From NCBI GenBank assembly GCA_027563935.2, contig CM050451.1, forward strand, positions 28,163,565-28,227,564: a DNA stretch of 64,000 nucleotides, in the 5' to 3' direction. The first letter of the stretch is position 1. Each line of letters starts with the position of its first letter. Origin of the DNA: Costus lasius (Eukaryota; Streptophyta; Magnoliopsida; Zingiberales; Costaceae). The notes beneath the pieces are model-generated. The model did not search any database. It was given only the letters and a program-made list of their open reading frames with translations, and was not told where the DNA came from. Position numbers and translations under genes: made by a program. Shown piece after piece: positions 23,435 to 33,911 of the stretch.

Positions 23435-24700
23435 ATGGCTGAGCAAAGATAACTGAGGGACTATGCAGCCCCTAATCCTCAAGGGATACACTTTAGCATT
23501 GCTAAACCTGCAATTGGGGCCACCAACTTTGAAATTAATCCTGCCTTCTTGACTATGATCCAGCAGAATCAGTTTGGAGGATCATCAATCGAAGATCCTT
23601 ATTCACACTTATATTTTTTTCTTGAATATTGCGATACCATAAAAATCCATGGAGTTTCTGATGATGCAGTAAACTGATATTATTCCCTTTTTCTCTCAGG
23701 GATCAAGCACAAATGTGGTTGCATTCTCGTCAACCCAATACTTTCACAACATGGGAACAATTGTCAAAAGCTTTTATGACGAAATATTTTTCACCAAGCA
23801 AGACTATCCAATTGAGGAATCAAATCACGAACTTTCAACAGAAAGGTGGAGAATCATTCAGCGAGGCATGGGAGAGATTCAATGATTTACAACGGAAGTG
23901 TCCTAACCATGGCTTTGAAAATTAGTTTTTAATTCAGATATTTTATTATGGCTTAGTTTATAATACCCGTCTAATTATTGATGCTGCTGTAGGGGAGCCT
24001 TGATGAGTAGAACAATTGATGATGCTTTCAAATTGCTTGAGGAGATGTCCTTGAATCATAGCCAATGGACTCCGGATGAAGGAATGCTATATTACCATCA
24101 ACATGGTAAGAGTGAGAATGAGGATCAGCAAACCCTAACTGAAGAGGTTAGTGAGCCCATGTTAGAAAAATTTTCAGCTAGCCAAATCCAATCTTTGCAA
24201 ATTCAAAACACAAAAAAAATTGAGGATCTTGAAGAAACTGTTAGTCATATTGCTTCTCAAGTAGAATCCTTAATTACTTGCAATAAAATTCTAGAAGAAC
24301 AAATATCTAGGTTAAACTCTGGGGAACATTGCAATGCCATTATCACTAGAAGTGGGAAACAATTAGGAGAACTTAAAGAGAAAGAGTCTATTAATGATCA
24401 TGAGGAGGAATTAGAATTAGAAAAATTTACTGAACGTGAACAAACCCTACCTAGTTCAACATCTAAAAAGGGAAGTATACCAAAAGGGGATGTGCCATGT
24501 AAAGGAGATGATTCTAAGACTAATCTACCTCCACCCTATAGACCACCAGTACCTGTTCCCCAAAGATTACTACAAGAAAAGTTAGACAAGCAATTTGGGA
24601 ATTTTCTTGATGTTTTGAAAAAGCTTTACATTAACATACCATTTACTGAAGCTTTATCTCAAATGCCCATATATGCTAAATTTTTGAAAGAAATCTAGTC
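23435..24700 (+). pseudogene. G gag, multiply broken
   Basis: Starts ATGGCTGAGCAA (MAEQR) followed at once by a stop, then a typical gypsy gag (Retrotrans_gag): AAPNPQG, NFEINPAFLTMIQQNQFGG, and in a second frame LHSRQPNTFTTWEQLSKAFMTKYF and ESFSEAWERFNDLQRKCPNHGF. Frameshifts lie near 23670 and 24000, and a TAG at ~23924 sits where Trp is expected. The C-terminal part (24000-24698) keeps 232 codons open: a helical acidic region, then PPPYRPPVPVPQRL, the usual Pro-rich gag/protease linker. It forms the capsid in an intact element. No zinc knuckle was recognised. Confidence 0.85.
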
Positions 24701-24992
24701 TAATAAAAGAAAGATAGAGAACTATGGTACAGTGGCTTTAACTGAGGAATGTAGTGCTGTTATTCAAAACAGGTTGCCACCAAAATTGAATGATCCAGGT
24801 AGTTTTTCTATCCCATGTTTTATTGGAAGTATGGCATTCGACTGAGCCTTATGTGATCTAGGGGCTAGTGTAAGTCTCATGCCATTGTCTGTGTGTAGGA
24901 AATTGGACATGGGAGCTCCTAAGCCGACTACAATTTCTTTGCAGCTCGCCGATCGATCAGTAAAATATCCAGTAGGTATTCTAGAGGATGTT
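24701..24992 (+). pseudogene. G protease, first part
   Basis: Continues the gag frame after a TAG: CFIGSMAFD, a TGA, then [23 protein letters not shown] and [15 protein letters not shown]. This is the retropepsin region of Athila/Tat elements with the D-L-G-A active site. It is cut by T after GAGGATGTT and resumes at 32896 with PIQVGKYFIHADFVVLEM. Confidence 0.85.
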
Positions 24993-26462
24993 TGATGCAG
25001 GAGCATACAACATGAAAGAAGGGGAAGATCTGGCCTCAATGGTGCCCCAAAAATTTTCCACAGAAAGTTCCTCGAGGCACCCAGCGATGATAACCTAGCC
25101 CCGTGGATCCTATAGACAACTACCGGGTGCTCAAGTCCGATTTTCCACAGAAAGTTCCTCGGGCCACCCAGCGACGAAAGTCACGCTCCGTGACTCCTGC
25201 GGACAGTTTTCCACAGAAAGTTCCTCGGGTCACCCAGCGACGAAAGACACGCCCCGTGACTCCTGCGGACAGTTTTCCACAGAAAGTTCCTCGGGTCACC
25301 CAGCGACGAAAGTCACGCCCCGTGACTCCTACGGACAGTTTTCCACATAAAGTTCCTCGGGTCACCCAGCGACGAAAGTCACGCCCCGTGACTCCTGCGG
25401 ACAGTTTTCCACATAAAGTTCCTCGGGTCACCCAGCGACGAAAACCTCGGCCCGTGACTCTTGCAGACAGTCACCCGAAGCCGCAGAACTGCCCCGACGA
25501 CCCCACTTTGATGTATACAACCCACCCTATGATGTTGCTCCACCTCATGAAGACCCAAAGGAGCCCAACAAGGTGGTTATCCGGTGATCCCAACGCCCAT
25601 CTCACCCACCGGATCGCTTCGTGGGTGTTATCAACCCACTTTTCGTCCACACCGTGGTAACCTGGCCCAAGGACGCCACGGGCCAACCCCTTGAGAGCCC
25701 AACTCCAGAGGGGCCGCACAACCACATCAGCAACACGTCCCAAGAGAAGGCCGCGACGATAGTTACGCAGCCCAGTACTTCAAAATTCTGCTACTTTGTC
25801 GCGATGTGTTCTGAGCGCGTCTAACCACCTCGTACGCGGAAGAATCAAAGGACCTGTGCCAGTCCACTTTAGTTGGTAGAAGTTTGTTAATCTTTTGTCC
25901 ATTGTAGCAGCTTTTGTCCTTATGTGCCTTCAGCGTGTGTGTGGAAGACGAAGTAGCATCGTCTTCGACGTTTGTAAGAGTCGGCGACCGGCGTCTCGAC
26001 TCAATTTCCTGCTTGTATCTCCTGCTTTTGAGAAGTAAATCCCACCGATCCGGGTGGGTCAGGTTCGCCTGTTTTTACACATTCTTTTCGAGTTGTGGTT
26101 TTCGTTCGCCCTCTCACCCAAGCATCCGAGTATCGGAGTTGTGGACGGTTTCCCTATCCGTTGGTTTGATCACAGGTGCATAGGCGCGCGAGCTGACCCT
26201 GCGATCCGTAACCCCTGTTCGTGCTTTGCTTAAAATTGCTCTAGAGGTTAGTGAGTGAATTTCAGTAATTTTGGGTGCCGTTGGATTTCTCTCGCACTAG
26301 TATTGCCTCGAAACGAATTTGCGTCGATTTCTCGTGTTTCTTGCTATACTTTCCGAGCGATTTGACTTCCCTCGTCTCAAGACCCTCTCACGATTTCTGT
26401 GCATTGTGTAAACACCGTAGAGGACGGCATTAAGGACCAACCCTCCTATAGTAGCTGCATCA
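24993..26462 (+). repeat. 5' LTR of T, lacking the TATA region
   Basis: 1470 bp, TGATGCAGGAGCAT...GCTGCATCA. It has five complete 66-bp units (25141-25470) plus a diverged one at ~25054. Compared with the 3' LTR it lacks about 153 bp between two TGTG motifs (the 3' LTR segment 32205-32357), including the TATATAA box. Confidence 0.92.
25141..25470 (+). repeat. Five 66-bp tandem units in the T 5' LTR
   Basis: Units start at 25141, 25207, 25273, 25339 and 25405 with TTTTCCACA(G/T)AAAGTTCC. 66 bp equals 22 codons, in phase with the pol frame that enters the 3' LTR. Confidence 0.95.
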
Positions 26463-26466
26463 ATTC

Positions 26467-26478
26467 TGGTATCAGAGG
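26467..26478 (+). other. Primer binding site of T
   Basis: TGGTATCAGAGG, four bases after the 5' LTR; initiator-Met-tRNA type and identical to the K site. Confidence 0.9.
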
Positions 26479-26594
26479 ACGTTGCGCGTTCGATTCTTAT
26501 CGTTCACACGGTCCGACTCATCGCATCGCATATTTCCGCATTGTTTCCGCGTTTTCTGCATCCTGCACTTAGTCATTTTCGACCTTGTTTGTGC

Positions 26595-27950
26595 ATGGTG
26601 ACTACACAGTCACAAGTTATGTCATCCCAATATCCAGAAACCATCCCTGAAACCCAAGTGTCGGCCTAACCCTTGGAAGGGAGTAGAACCCATTTAGAAT
26701 CGTTGCCTGCGCTTGAAGCGTGCGTAGATGCCAAGTTGGATGCGCTATCCGTGCGCTTGGAATCCCACGAAGGAAATACAAGCGTGATGTTTCAGCAAAT
26801 TATGGCTGGGATTCATACCCTCACAATTCGCCCTAAGCCATCGGAGCATAGGCGCTCCAACCCGGTGAACCCGCCTCCGTCCGCAAACCTAGTCCCACCT
26901 ACTAGAGAGTTCCCCCAAATGACCGCGCCCCCGCGGCCGCGAGTCTTCGAGGATGAGTCCGGTCACCTATGACCTCATGAGGTCCAGGGGGACCTCGGTT
27001 ACGGAGATGAACCCCTACATGATGATGACGTGTGGGCCGCACAAGGGCCCTGACCTCACGGACGTTTTGGGCACGTTTGGGCCGGGCCAAGAGGCCCAAC
27101 CCGACACCACGTAGAGCGCCCTCGCTTGGAGGATGATTTCCACCGCTACATTCGGAACACCCCCGCGCCCTTCGCGGGTGGTCTCGACCCGTCACGATTC
27201 CTTGACTGGGTCGCGTCTGTTGACTCTTACTTTGACCTTAGTAACTGGCCTCCCGAATCACGCGTTATGTACGTGCGCACCTTGCTCGAAGGCCCTGCGT
27301 GTTTGCATTGGGCAAACGTGGAGCACCAAAATGTGCAACAAGCCCTTCCTCCCATCACCACTTGGGAAGAAATGAGGTATCGCCTCTGCGAGCGATACGT
27401 ACCCACCTCCTATAGGCAGCGTCTCCTTGATCAGTATAGTAGCCTACACCAAGGATCGGGTACCGTCGAGGAGTATCGCCTCACCTTTGAGACACTACAA
27501 CTCCGGTGTAACTTGCAGGAGGACCCCGAGTTAGTTCTATTGAAGTTTAGGAATGGTCTCCACGCGGATATCCGACGCGCCCTACCCACTTATAGCTCCG
27601 AGACGTTCGACCAAACCTTCCAGCGTGCTCAAGATATCGAGCATGACCTTAGGGCTGCGATTAGGCGCAGCGAGTCCGGACCTCCTAGGCGCCCTCATTT
27701 GGGCGGACCCCCTCATGTTCACCCTCGACCCGAGCGCCACAAGCCTCGCTCCGACCCACGGCCTGCGCCTGCGGCCCATCATTCCCCTAGGCGTTCAACC
27801 CCCGTTGCCCCACCTTATCTCTCCACTTGGGAGGAGAAGGGGAAGGCCCCACTTGTCGGCCCACCTAGTCGCGTCAACTGTTACAACTGCCTACAGCCGG
27901 GGCATCTGTCCCACGACTGCACTAAAAAGTCCGCCACCGCGGACAAAACC
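26595..27950 (+). pseudogene. T gag
   Basis: The frame starts ATGGTGACTACACAG (26595) and runs without frameshift into protease. Three stops (TAA 26667, TGA 26970, TGA ~27051) sit where CAA or CGA codons are likely, that is C-to-T changes. Downstream is a full gypsy gag: FHRYIRNTPAPFAGGLDPSRFLDWVASVDSYFDLSNWP, CLHWANVEHQ, RLCERYVPTSYRQRLLDQYSSLHQGSGTVEEYRLTFETL. A Pro/Arg-rich stretch leads to an intact zinc knuckle CYNCLQPGHLSHDC at 27879-27920. It makes capsid and nucleocapsid. Confidence 0.92.
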
Positions 27951-29420
27951 CCTGCCCGTGTCGCCACTATCACCCGTGAGCCTATGGAGCACAATGTTGA
28001 GGCCGAGTGCTACACTAGTGGTGAAGAGTCGGGTCACCCCACACTTGCGGTGGTGCGGTGCACCTTTGTCCATACCCCACCCTTCGAGGATTGGAGGCGT
28101 ACGAGCATCTTCACGACTTACATCAAGTGCAACGGGCACTCATGTAAGATCGTCATCGACGGTGGTAGTAGCTTGAATGTGGTCTCTCGGACCGCGATCA
28201 CCTGTTTCGAACTTTCCCTTGAACCTTACCCGAAGCCATACTCGATCGCATGGGTTGACACGTCGAGTCTTCCGGTCACCCACCGATGTCAGGTCCCCAT
28301 CGCTTTTGGGGACTACCGTGAGAAAGTATGGTGTGACATGGCGGCTATGGACGTCACCCACGTCCTCTTAGGACGTCCATGGCTATATGATCGGGACGTA
28401 GTCCACTACGGCCGGTCGAACACTTATGTGTTTGACCACAATGACCAAAAAATATGTTTGATCCCGACCCCACCTAAGGAGCTGTGCGCTTCCACATCCA
28501 AGGGTGTGGTTGTCCCACCATCGGTTGCCCCTCCGGCCCCAACTGTCGTGTCCCTCATGCGAGCCTCTGCGCTTATGCGCGAAGCCACCGAGTCCAAGGT
28601 TGTCTATGCCTTAATGGTGCGCGAGTCCTCGGGTGCCCCTCCTCCCTTAGACGAGGAGCGTCCCCCGGAGATCACGGCTATCGTGACCGAGTTCTCCGAC
28701 ATCAGCCCGGCAGACTTACCCCACGAGCTCCCTCCGAATAGGGAGATCCAACATGCCATTGATCTTCTCCCGGGAGAACCTCTCCCCAACTTACCCCATC
28801 ACCGTTTAAACCCCACTGAACACGCTGAACTGCAGCATCAAGTGGATGAACTCCTCACCAAGGGGTACATCCGTGAGAGCCTAAGTCCTTGCACAGTACC
28901 TGCCTTACTCATGCCCAAGAAGGATGGGTCGTAGCGCATGTGTATTGACAGCCGTGCCATCAATAAGATTATGGTCAAGTATAAGTTCCCCATACCGAGA
29001 CTTGACGACATGTTGGACCTAGTCTCCAGTGCGTCGTGGTTCTCCAAACTTGACCTTCGTAGCGGATATCACCAAGTCCGCATCCGTGAAGGTGATGAGA
29101 AAACTACATTCAAAACCAAGGATGGTCTTTACGAGTGCCTCGTCATGCCATTCGGGTTGTCCAATGCCCCGTCCACGTTCATGCGCCTCATGAACCAAGT
29201 TCTCAAGCCCTACATGGGCAAATTCCTGGTCGTCTACTTTGACGACATTCTGATTTTTAGTCGGTCCCGAGAAGAGCACTTGGAGCATCTTCGCTCCACC
29301 TTTGACCTCCAACGGAAGGAGCGCCTCTTCCTTAACACGAAGAAGTGCGCCTTCATGACACATCGAGTCCACTTCCTGGGTTACATCATTTCGGATGAGG
29401 GTCTTTCTGTTGACGGCTAA
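27951..29420 (+). pseudogene. T protease and reverse transcriptase
   Basis: Same frame as gag. Retropepsin: KIVIDGGSSLNVVS with the catalytic Asp at 28158-28160 in a DGG context common in plant gypsy elements, then VLLGRPWLYDRDVVHYG. A TAG (28932-28934) replaces the expected Trp at ...[16 protein letters not shown] at the start of [45 protein letters not shown], catalytic YFDD (29235-29246), [11 protein letters not shown] frameshift follows at about 29418 (SVDG, then KVEAIRHWP in the next frame). Confidence 0.92.
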
Positions 29421-30570
29421 AGTTGAAGCCATCCGACATTGGCCCGAACCCCGCACCGTGTCCGAGGTCCGCAGCTTCTTGGGCCTCGCAGGCTTTTACT
29501 GCCGTTTCATCCGGGGTTTCAGTATGATTGCTTCCCCGCTGACCCAACGTCTGTCCAAGGACAACTTTGAGTGGACCACAGCCACTCAACATGCCTTCGA
29601 CGCCCTTAGGGATGCCATCACGACCGCGCCTGTCTTTCGCCTACCGGACTTCTCCAAAGTCTTTGAGGTTGCTTGCGACGCCTCCGGTACTGGGATCGGA
29701 GGCACCCTTAGCCAAGAAGGCCACCCTGTCGCCTTCTTTAGCGAGAAGTTGAACGCTATCCGGCAGCGTTACACGACCTATGAGAAGAAATTTTATGCCA
29801 TCGTTCAGTCGCTTCATCAGTGGAGGCACTACCTCCTCCACCGCGAGTTTGTCTTATACAGTGACCATCAAGCCTTGTTTTTCCTTTGTGCCCAAAAGAA
29901 ATTGGGCGCCCGCCTTGCCAAGTGGGTCGAGTACTTGCAACAGTACTCCTTTGTGATCAATCACAAGGCGGGTAAGGAGAACATCGTCGCGGATGCTCTG
30001 AGTCGCATCCGTACCCTTCTGTGCGTGATGCGCACCTGCGTCAATACCTTTGACCACGTCAAGGAGGAGTACGCCACATGCTCTGACTTCGATGCCATCC
30101 ACGCTGCCTTGACTGAGTCCCCCGACCCCGAGTCCCCCTACCAATTGTGCGAAGGTTATCTTTTCTTGGGGAACCGCTTGTGCATTCCCTGCTCATCGCT
30201 TCGAGATCATCTTTTGCTCGAGCTGCACGCGGGTGGTGTTGCCGGCCATCACGGCCGTGACAAAAACCTTGAAATGGCGGAGGAACGCTTCTTTTGGCCC
30301 TCCCTCCGCCGGGACGTTGAGCGTATAGTGCGCCATTGTGGCACATGCCAAATGGCTAAACCTCGCCCCACGAACACCGGCCTTTACACTCCGTTGCTGG
30401 TTGCTGACAGTCCTTGGAATGACCTTAGCAAGGACTTTGTACTAGGGCTACCCCGCACTGCCTCGCGCTTCGATTCCATCTACGTGGTTGTAGATCGGTT
30501 CTCGAAGATGGCCCACTTTATCCCCTGCTCACGGACAGCGGACGCGTCCCACGTCCACACCTCTTCTTTA
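29418..30570 (+). pseudogene. T RT end, RNase H and integrase N-terminal half
   Basis: Second frame of T pol: VRSFLGLAGFYCRFIRGFSMIASPLT closes RT. RNase H: FEVACDASGTGIGGTLSQEG, TYEKKFYAIVQSLHQWRHYL, FVLYSDHQALFFL, NIVADALSR. Then the integrase zinc domain (GHHGRDKN...CGTCQMAKP) and the start of the core with its first Asp (SKDFVLGLPR, VVVDRFSKMAHFIPC). A 2-base duplication of AC at about 30559 shifts the frame just before the second catalytic Asp. Confidence 0.92.
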
Positions 30571-32102
30571 AAGAGATTGTCCGTCTCCATGGCCTCCCCA
30601 AGTCCATCATGTCTGATCGTGACACGCGCTTTGTGAGCCACTACTGGCGCTCACTTTGGGCCCTCATGGGCACCACTCTGAAGCTCTCCACAGCTTACCA
30701 CCCTCAAACCGACGGTCAAACCGAAGTCGTTAACCGTAGTTTAGGCAACTTGCTCCGGTGCCTCATTGGCGACCACCCGAGGTCTTGGGACGCCATCCTT
30801 CCTATGGCAGAATTCGCGTATAATAGTGCAGCCAATAGGACTACGGGTCTTAGTCCCTTCCAAGAGGTTTCCGGCCGTCAGCCACGTAAACCCATTGACT
30901 TGCATGACATGCCCATGGAGTCCCATCTTTCTGAGCATGCATACTCTTTCGCTCAGCATGTAGCTAGCTTGCATGAGGAAGTTTGGCATCGAATCTTTTT
31001 TGGCAATACTCGTAATGCTACCAGGGCCAACGAGCACCGTAGGCCGCAACACTTTTCTATAGGTGAGCTAGTAAGGGTGCGCATCCACCCCGAGCGTGTT
31101 TCCCACCGAGCACATTTTAAGCTTCAGCCACGATACATGGGACCTTATGCGGTGGTGCGGCGGATCCGCTCCAACGCCTATGTGCTAGACCTACCTGAGG
31201 ACATGGGCATCCACCCCGTCTTCAACGTGGCGGACCTGCTTCCTTTCTTCAGTCCTTTGGAGGAGCCATCGGACCCCGACGAGCCTCTACCCCTTAGTTC
31301 TCCGGAGGAGAACTCCTCAGAGCACACGGCGGAAGTTGATGCAGGAGCATACGACATGAAAGAAGGGGAAGATCTTGCCTCAATGGTGCCCCAAAAATTT
31401 TCCACAGAAAGTTCCTCGGGGCACCCAGCGACGATAACCTTGCCCCGTGGATCCTGCAGACAACTACAGGGTGCTCAAGTCCGATTTTCTACAGAAAGTT
31501 CCTCGGGCCACCCGGCGATGAAAGTCACGCCTCGTGACTCCTGTAGACAGTTTTCCATAGAAAGTTCCTCGGGTCACCCAGCGATGAAAGTCACGCCCCG
31601 TGACTCCTGCGGACAGTTTTCCACAGAAAGTTCCTCGGGTCACCTAGTGACGAAAGTCACACGCCGTGACTCCTGTGGACAGTTTTCCACAGAAAGTTCC
31701 TTGGGTCACCCAGAGACGAAAACGTCGGCCCGTGACTCTTGCAGACAGTCACCCGAAGCCGCAGAACTGCCCCGACGACCCCACTTTGATGTATACAACC
31801 CACCCTACCATGTTGCTCCACCTCATGAAGACCCAAAGGAGCCCAACAAGGTGGTTATCCGGCGATCCCAACGCCCATCTCAACCACCAGATCGCTTCGT
31901 GGGTGTTATCAGCCCACTTTCCGTCCACACCGTGGTAACCCAGCCCAAGGACGCCACGGACCAACCCCTTGAGAGCCCAACTCCAGAGGGGCCGCACAAC
32001 CACATCAGCAACACGGCCCAAGAGAAGGCCGCGACGATAGTTACGCAGCCCAGTACTTCAAAATTCTGCTACTTTGTCGCGATGTGTTCTGAGCGCGTCT
32101 AA
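30560..32102 (+). pseudogene. T integrase C-terminal half, extending into the 3' LTR
   Basis: Third frame: MSDRDTRFVSHYW with the second Asp, then TAYHPQTDGQTEVVNR with the Glu, then IHPVFNVADLLPFFSPLEEP. Instead of stopping before the LTR, the frame continues from 31337 through the 66-bp repeats as 22-residue units of the type FSTESSSGHPAMKVTPRDSC. It then runs on through EAAELPRRPHFDVYNPPYH, VIRRSQRPSQPPDRF and ends ...FCYFVAMCSERV at 32102, about 250 codons inside the LTR. The Ser/Thr/Pro-rich tail has no domain I recognise. Overlap of pol with the 3' LTR has, as I recall, been described for centromeric (CRM) gypsy elements; I cannot confirm that T is one. Confidence 0.88.
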
Positions 32103-32895
32103 CCACCTCGTACGCGGAAGAATCAAAGGACCTACGCTAGTCCACTTTAGTTGGTAGAAGTTTGTTAATCTTTTGTCCGTTGTAGCAGCTTTTGTCCTTA
32201 TGTGGCAGTCTTGACTACTTTTGGGATGCAAAAGTAGGTAGTTGGTCGGAATTCAGCCCTTGTCTTGTTCCCCTCTCTTATCCTATATAAGAGAATGGGT
32301 GGGCTAGCTTCATTTTCAGTTCTCTTAGAAGTAGAGTTCTCCTGGTGAGCGAGTGTGCCTCCAGCGTGTGTGTGGAAGATGAAGTAGCATCGTCTTCGAC
32401 GTTTGTAAGAGTTGGCGACCAGCGTCTCGAGTCAATTTCCTGCTTGTATCTCCTGCTTTTGAGAAGAAAATCCCACCGATCTGGGTGGGTCAGGTTCGCC
32501 TGTTTTTACACGTTCTTTCCAAGTTGTGTTTTTCGTTCGCCCTCTCACCCACGAGCATCCGAGTATCGGAGTCGTGGACGGTTTCCCTGTCCGTTGGTTT
32601 GATCGCAGGTGCATAGGCGCGCGAGCTGACCCCGCGATCCGTAACCCCTGTTCGTGCTTTGCTTAAAATTTCTCTAGAGGTTAGTGAGTGAATTTCAGTA
32701 ATTTTGGGTGCCGTTGGATTTCTCTCGCATTAGTATTGCCTCGAAACAAATTTGCGCCGATTTCTCGTGTTTCTTGCTATACTTTCCGAGCGATTTGATT
32801 TCCCTCGTCTCAAGACCCTCTCACGATTTATGTGCATTGTGTAAACACCATAGAGGACGACATTAAGGACTAACCCTCCTATAGTAGCTGCATCA
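31337..32895 (+). repeat. 3' LTR of T
   Basis: 1559 bp. Retains the promoter region absent from the 5' LTR but has four 66-bp units (31485, 31551, 31617, 31683) rather than five. Ends GTAGCTGCATCA followed by the ATGTT duplication. Confidence 0.93.
32284..32290 (+). promoter_or_regulatory. TATA box in the T 3' LTR
   Basis: TATATAA in CCTATATAAGAGAATGGG, the usual Pol II core promoter position in a U3/R region. The corresponding part of the 5' LTR is deleted. Confidence 0.65.
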
Positions 32896-33911
32896 ATGTT
32901 CCTATACAAGTTGGTAAGTACTTCATACATGCTGATTTTGTGGTACTTGAAATGGAAGAGGATGCTAAGATTCCTATTATTTTGGGTAGGCCGTTCTTAG
33001 CCACTGCTGGAGCCCTTATTGATGTAAGGAATGGTAAACTTGCTTTAAGAATTGGCAATGATAAGATTGAGTTTGATTTGAATAATTCATTGAAAAAACC
33101 TGCATATGCTAGTTCCTATTGCACCATTCATGCCATTGATGACACAGTTTATGATGCTAGTTGTTTGTTTGATGATTCTTCTGCTGATGTTCCTTTTTCT
33201 GATTCCTTAAAAAATTCTTGTGAAAAAATTGATAGTTCTAGTTTTGAGAATGATTTTGATAATTTTGATGATGAAAAACATGAGACTCTAGATTGTGCTA
33301 CTTTTGATAATGAAAGTGAAAAGATCCCTAAAGTTGAGTTGAAAGTTTTACCTGATAATCTTAGATATGAATTTCTTGGTCCTAACTCTACCTACCCTGT
33401 GATTGTGGATGCTAAATTAGATGCCAGGGAAACTGATCTACTCTTGAAGGAGCTAAGAATTCATAGAAAGGTAATTGGGTATTCTATTGATGACTTAAAA
33501 GGAATAAATCCTTCTTTTTGTATGCACAGGATTCACATGGAGGATGAGCACAAGCCGCATGTAGATTTTCAGAGAAAGCTCAACCCGTCTATGAAGGAAG
33601 TGGTGAAGAAGGAAGTACTAAAATTACTAGATGCAGGTATTATCTACCTTATCTCAGATAGTAAGTGGGTGAGTCCTGTACACTGTGTTCCAAAGAAGGG
33701 GGTGTCACTGTAATGAAAAATAAGGATAATGAATTGATACCTGTTAGAAATGTCACTAGTTGGCGTATGTGTATTGATTATAGAAATTTAAACGCTACCA
33801 CATGAAAGGATCATTTTCCCTTGTCTTTCATTGATCAAATGGTGGAAAGACTTGCCAAACACTCTCACTTTTGTTTTCTTGATGGGTATTCCAGATTTTT
33901 TCAGATTCCTA
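32896..33911 (+). pseudogene. G protease end and RT start
   Basis: G coding sequence resumes after T: PIQVGKYFIHADFVVLEMEEDAKIPIILGRPFLATAGALIDVRNG, the retropepsin C-terminal half with ILGRPF. An acidic linker (~100 residues) leads to LPDNLRYEFLG and the RT entry (HRIHMEDEHKPHVDFQRKLNPSMKEVVKKEVLKLLDAGIIY). A frameshift at ~33705 (near GTGTCACTGTAATG) moves the frame to SWRMCIDYRNLNATT, then a stop and FPLSFIDQMVERLAKHSHFCFLDGYSRFFQIP, where B2 cuts in. Confidence 0.9.

Larger units (their letters stand above)
24993..32895 (+). mobile_element. T: complete gypsy element with coding LTR
   Basis: 7.9 kb, TSD ATGTT (24988-24992 and 32896-32900), LTRs 24993-26462 and 31337-32895, PBS 26467 and a full-length but broken gag-pol (26595-32102). 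It lies in the G protease gene. Its G+C content is higher than its surroundings. The integrase C-terminal part (RVRIHPERVSHRAHFKLQPRYMGPYAVVRR ... FNVADLLPFF) is of the chromovirus-like plant gypsy type, but I see no clear chromodomain. Confidence 0.93.

Noticed and set aside
25120..25431. 103-codon minus-strand ORF of repeated GTLCGKLSAGVTGRDFRRW units
   Set aside because: It is the antisense shadow of the 66-bp repeats, whose sense frame is joined to pol.
25141..25470. CRISPR-like direct repeats
   Set aside because: Units are contiguous, without unique spacers, and lie in a plant LTR; no cas genes.
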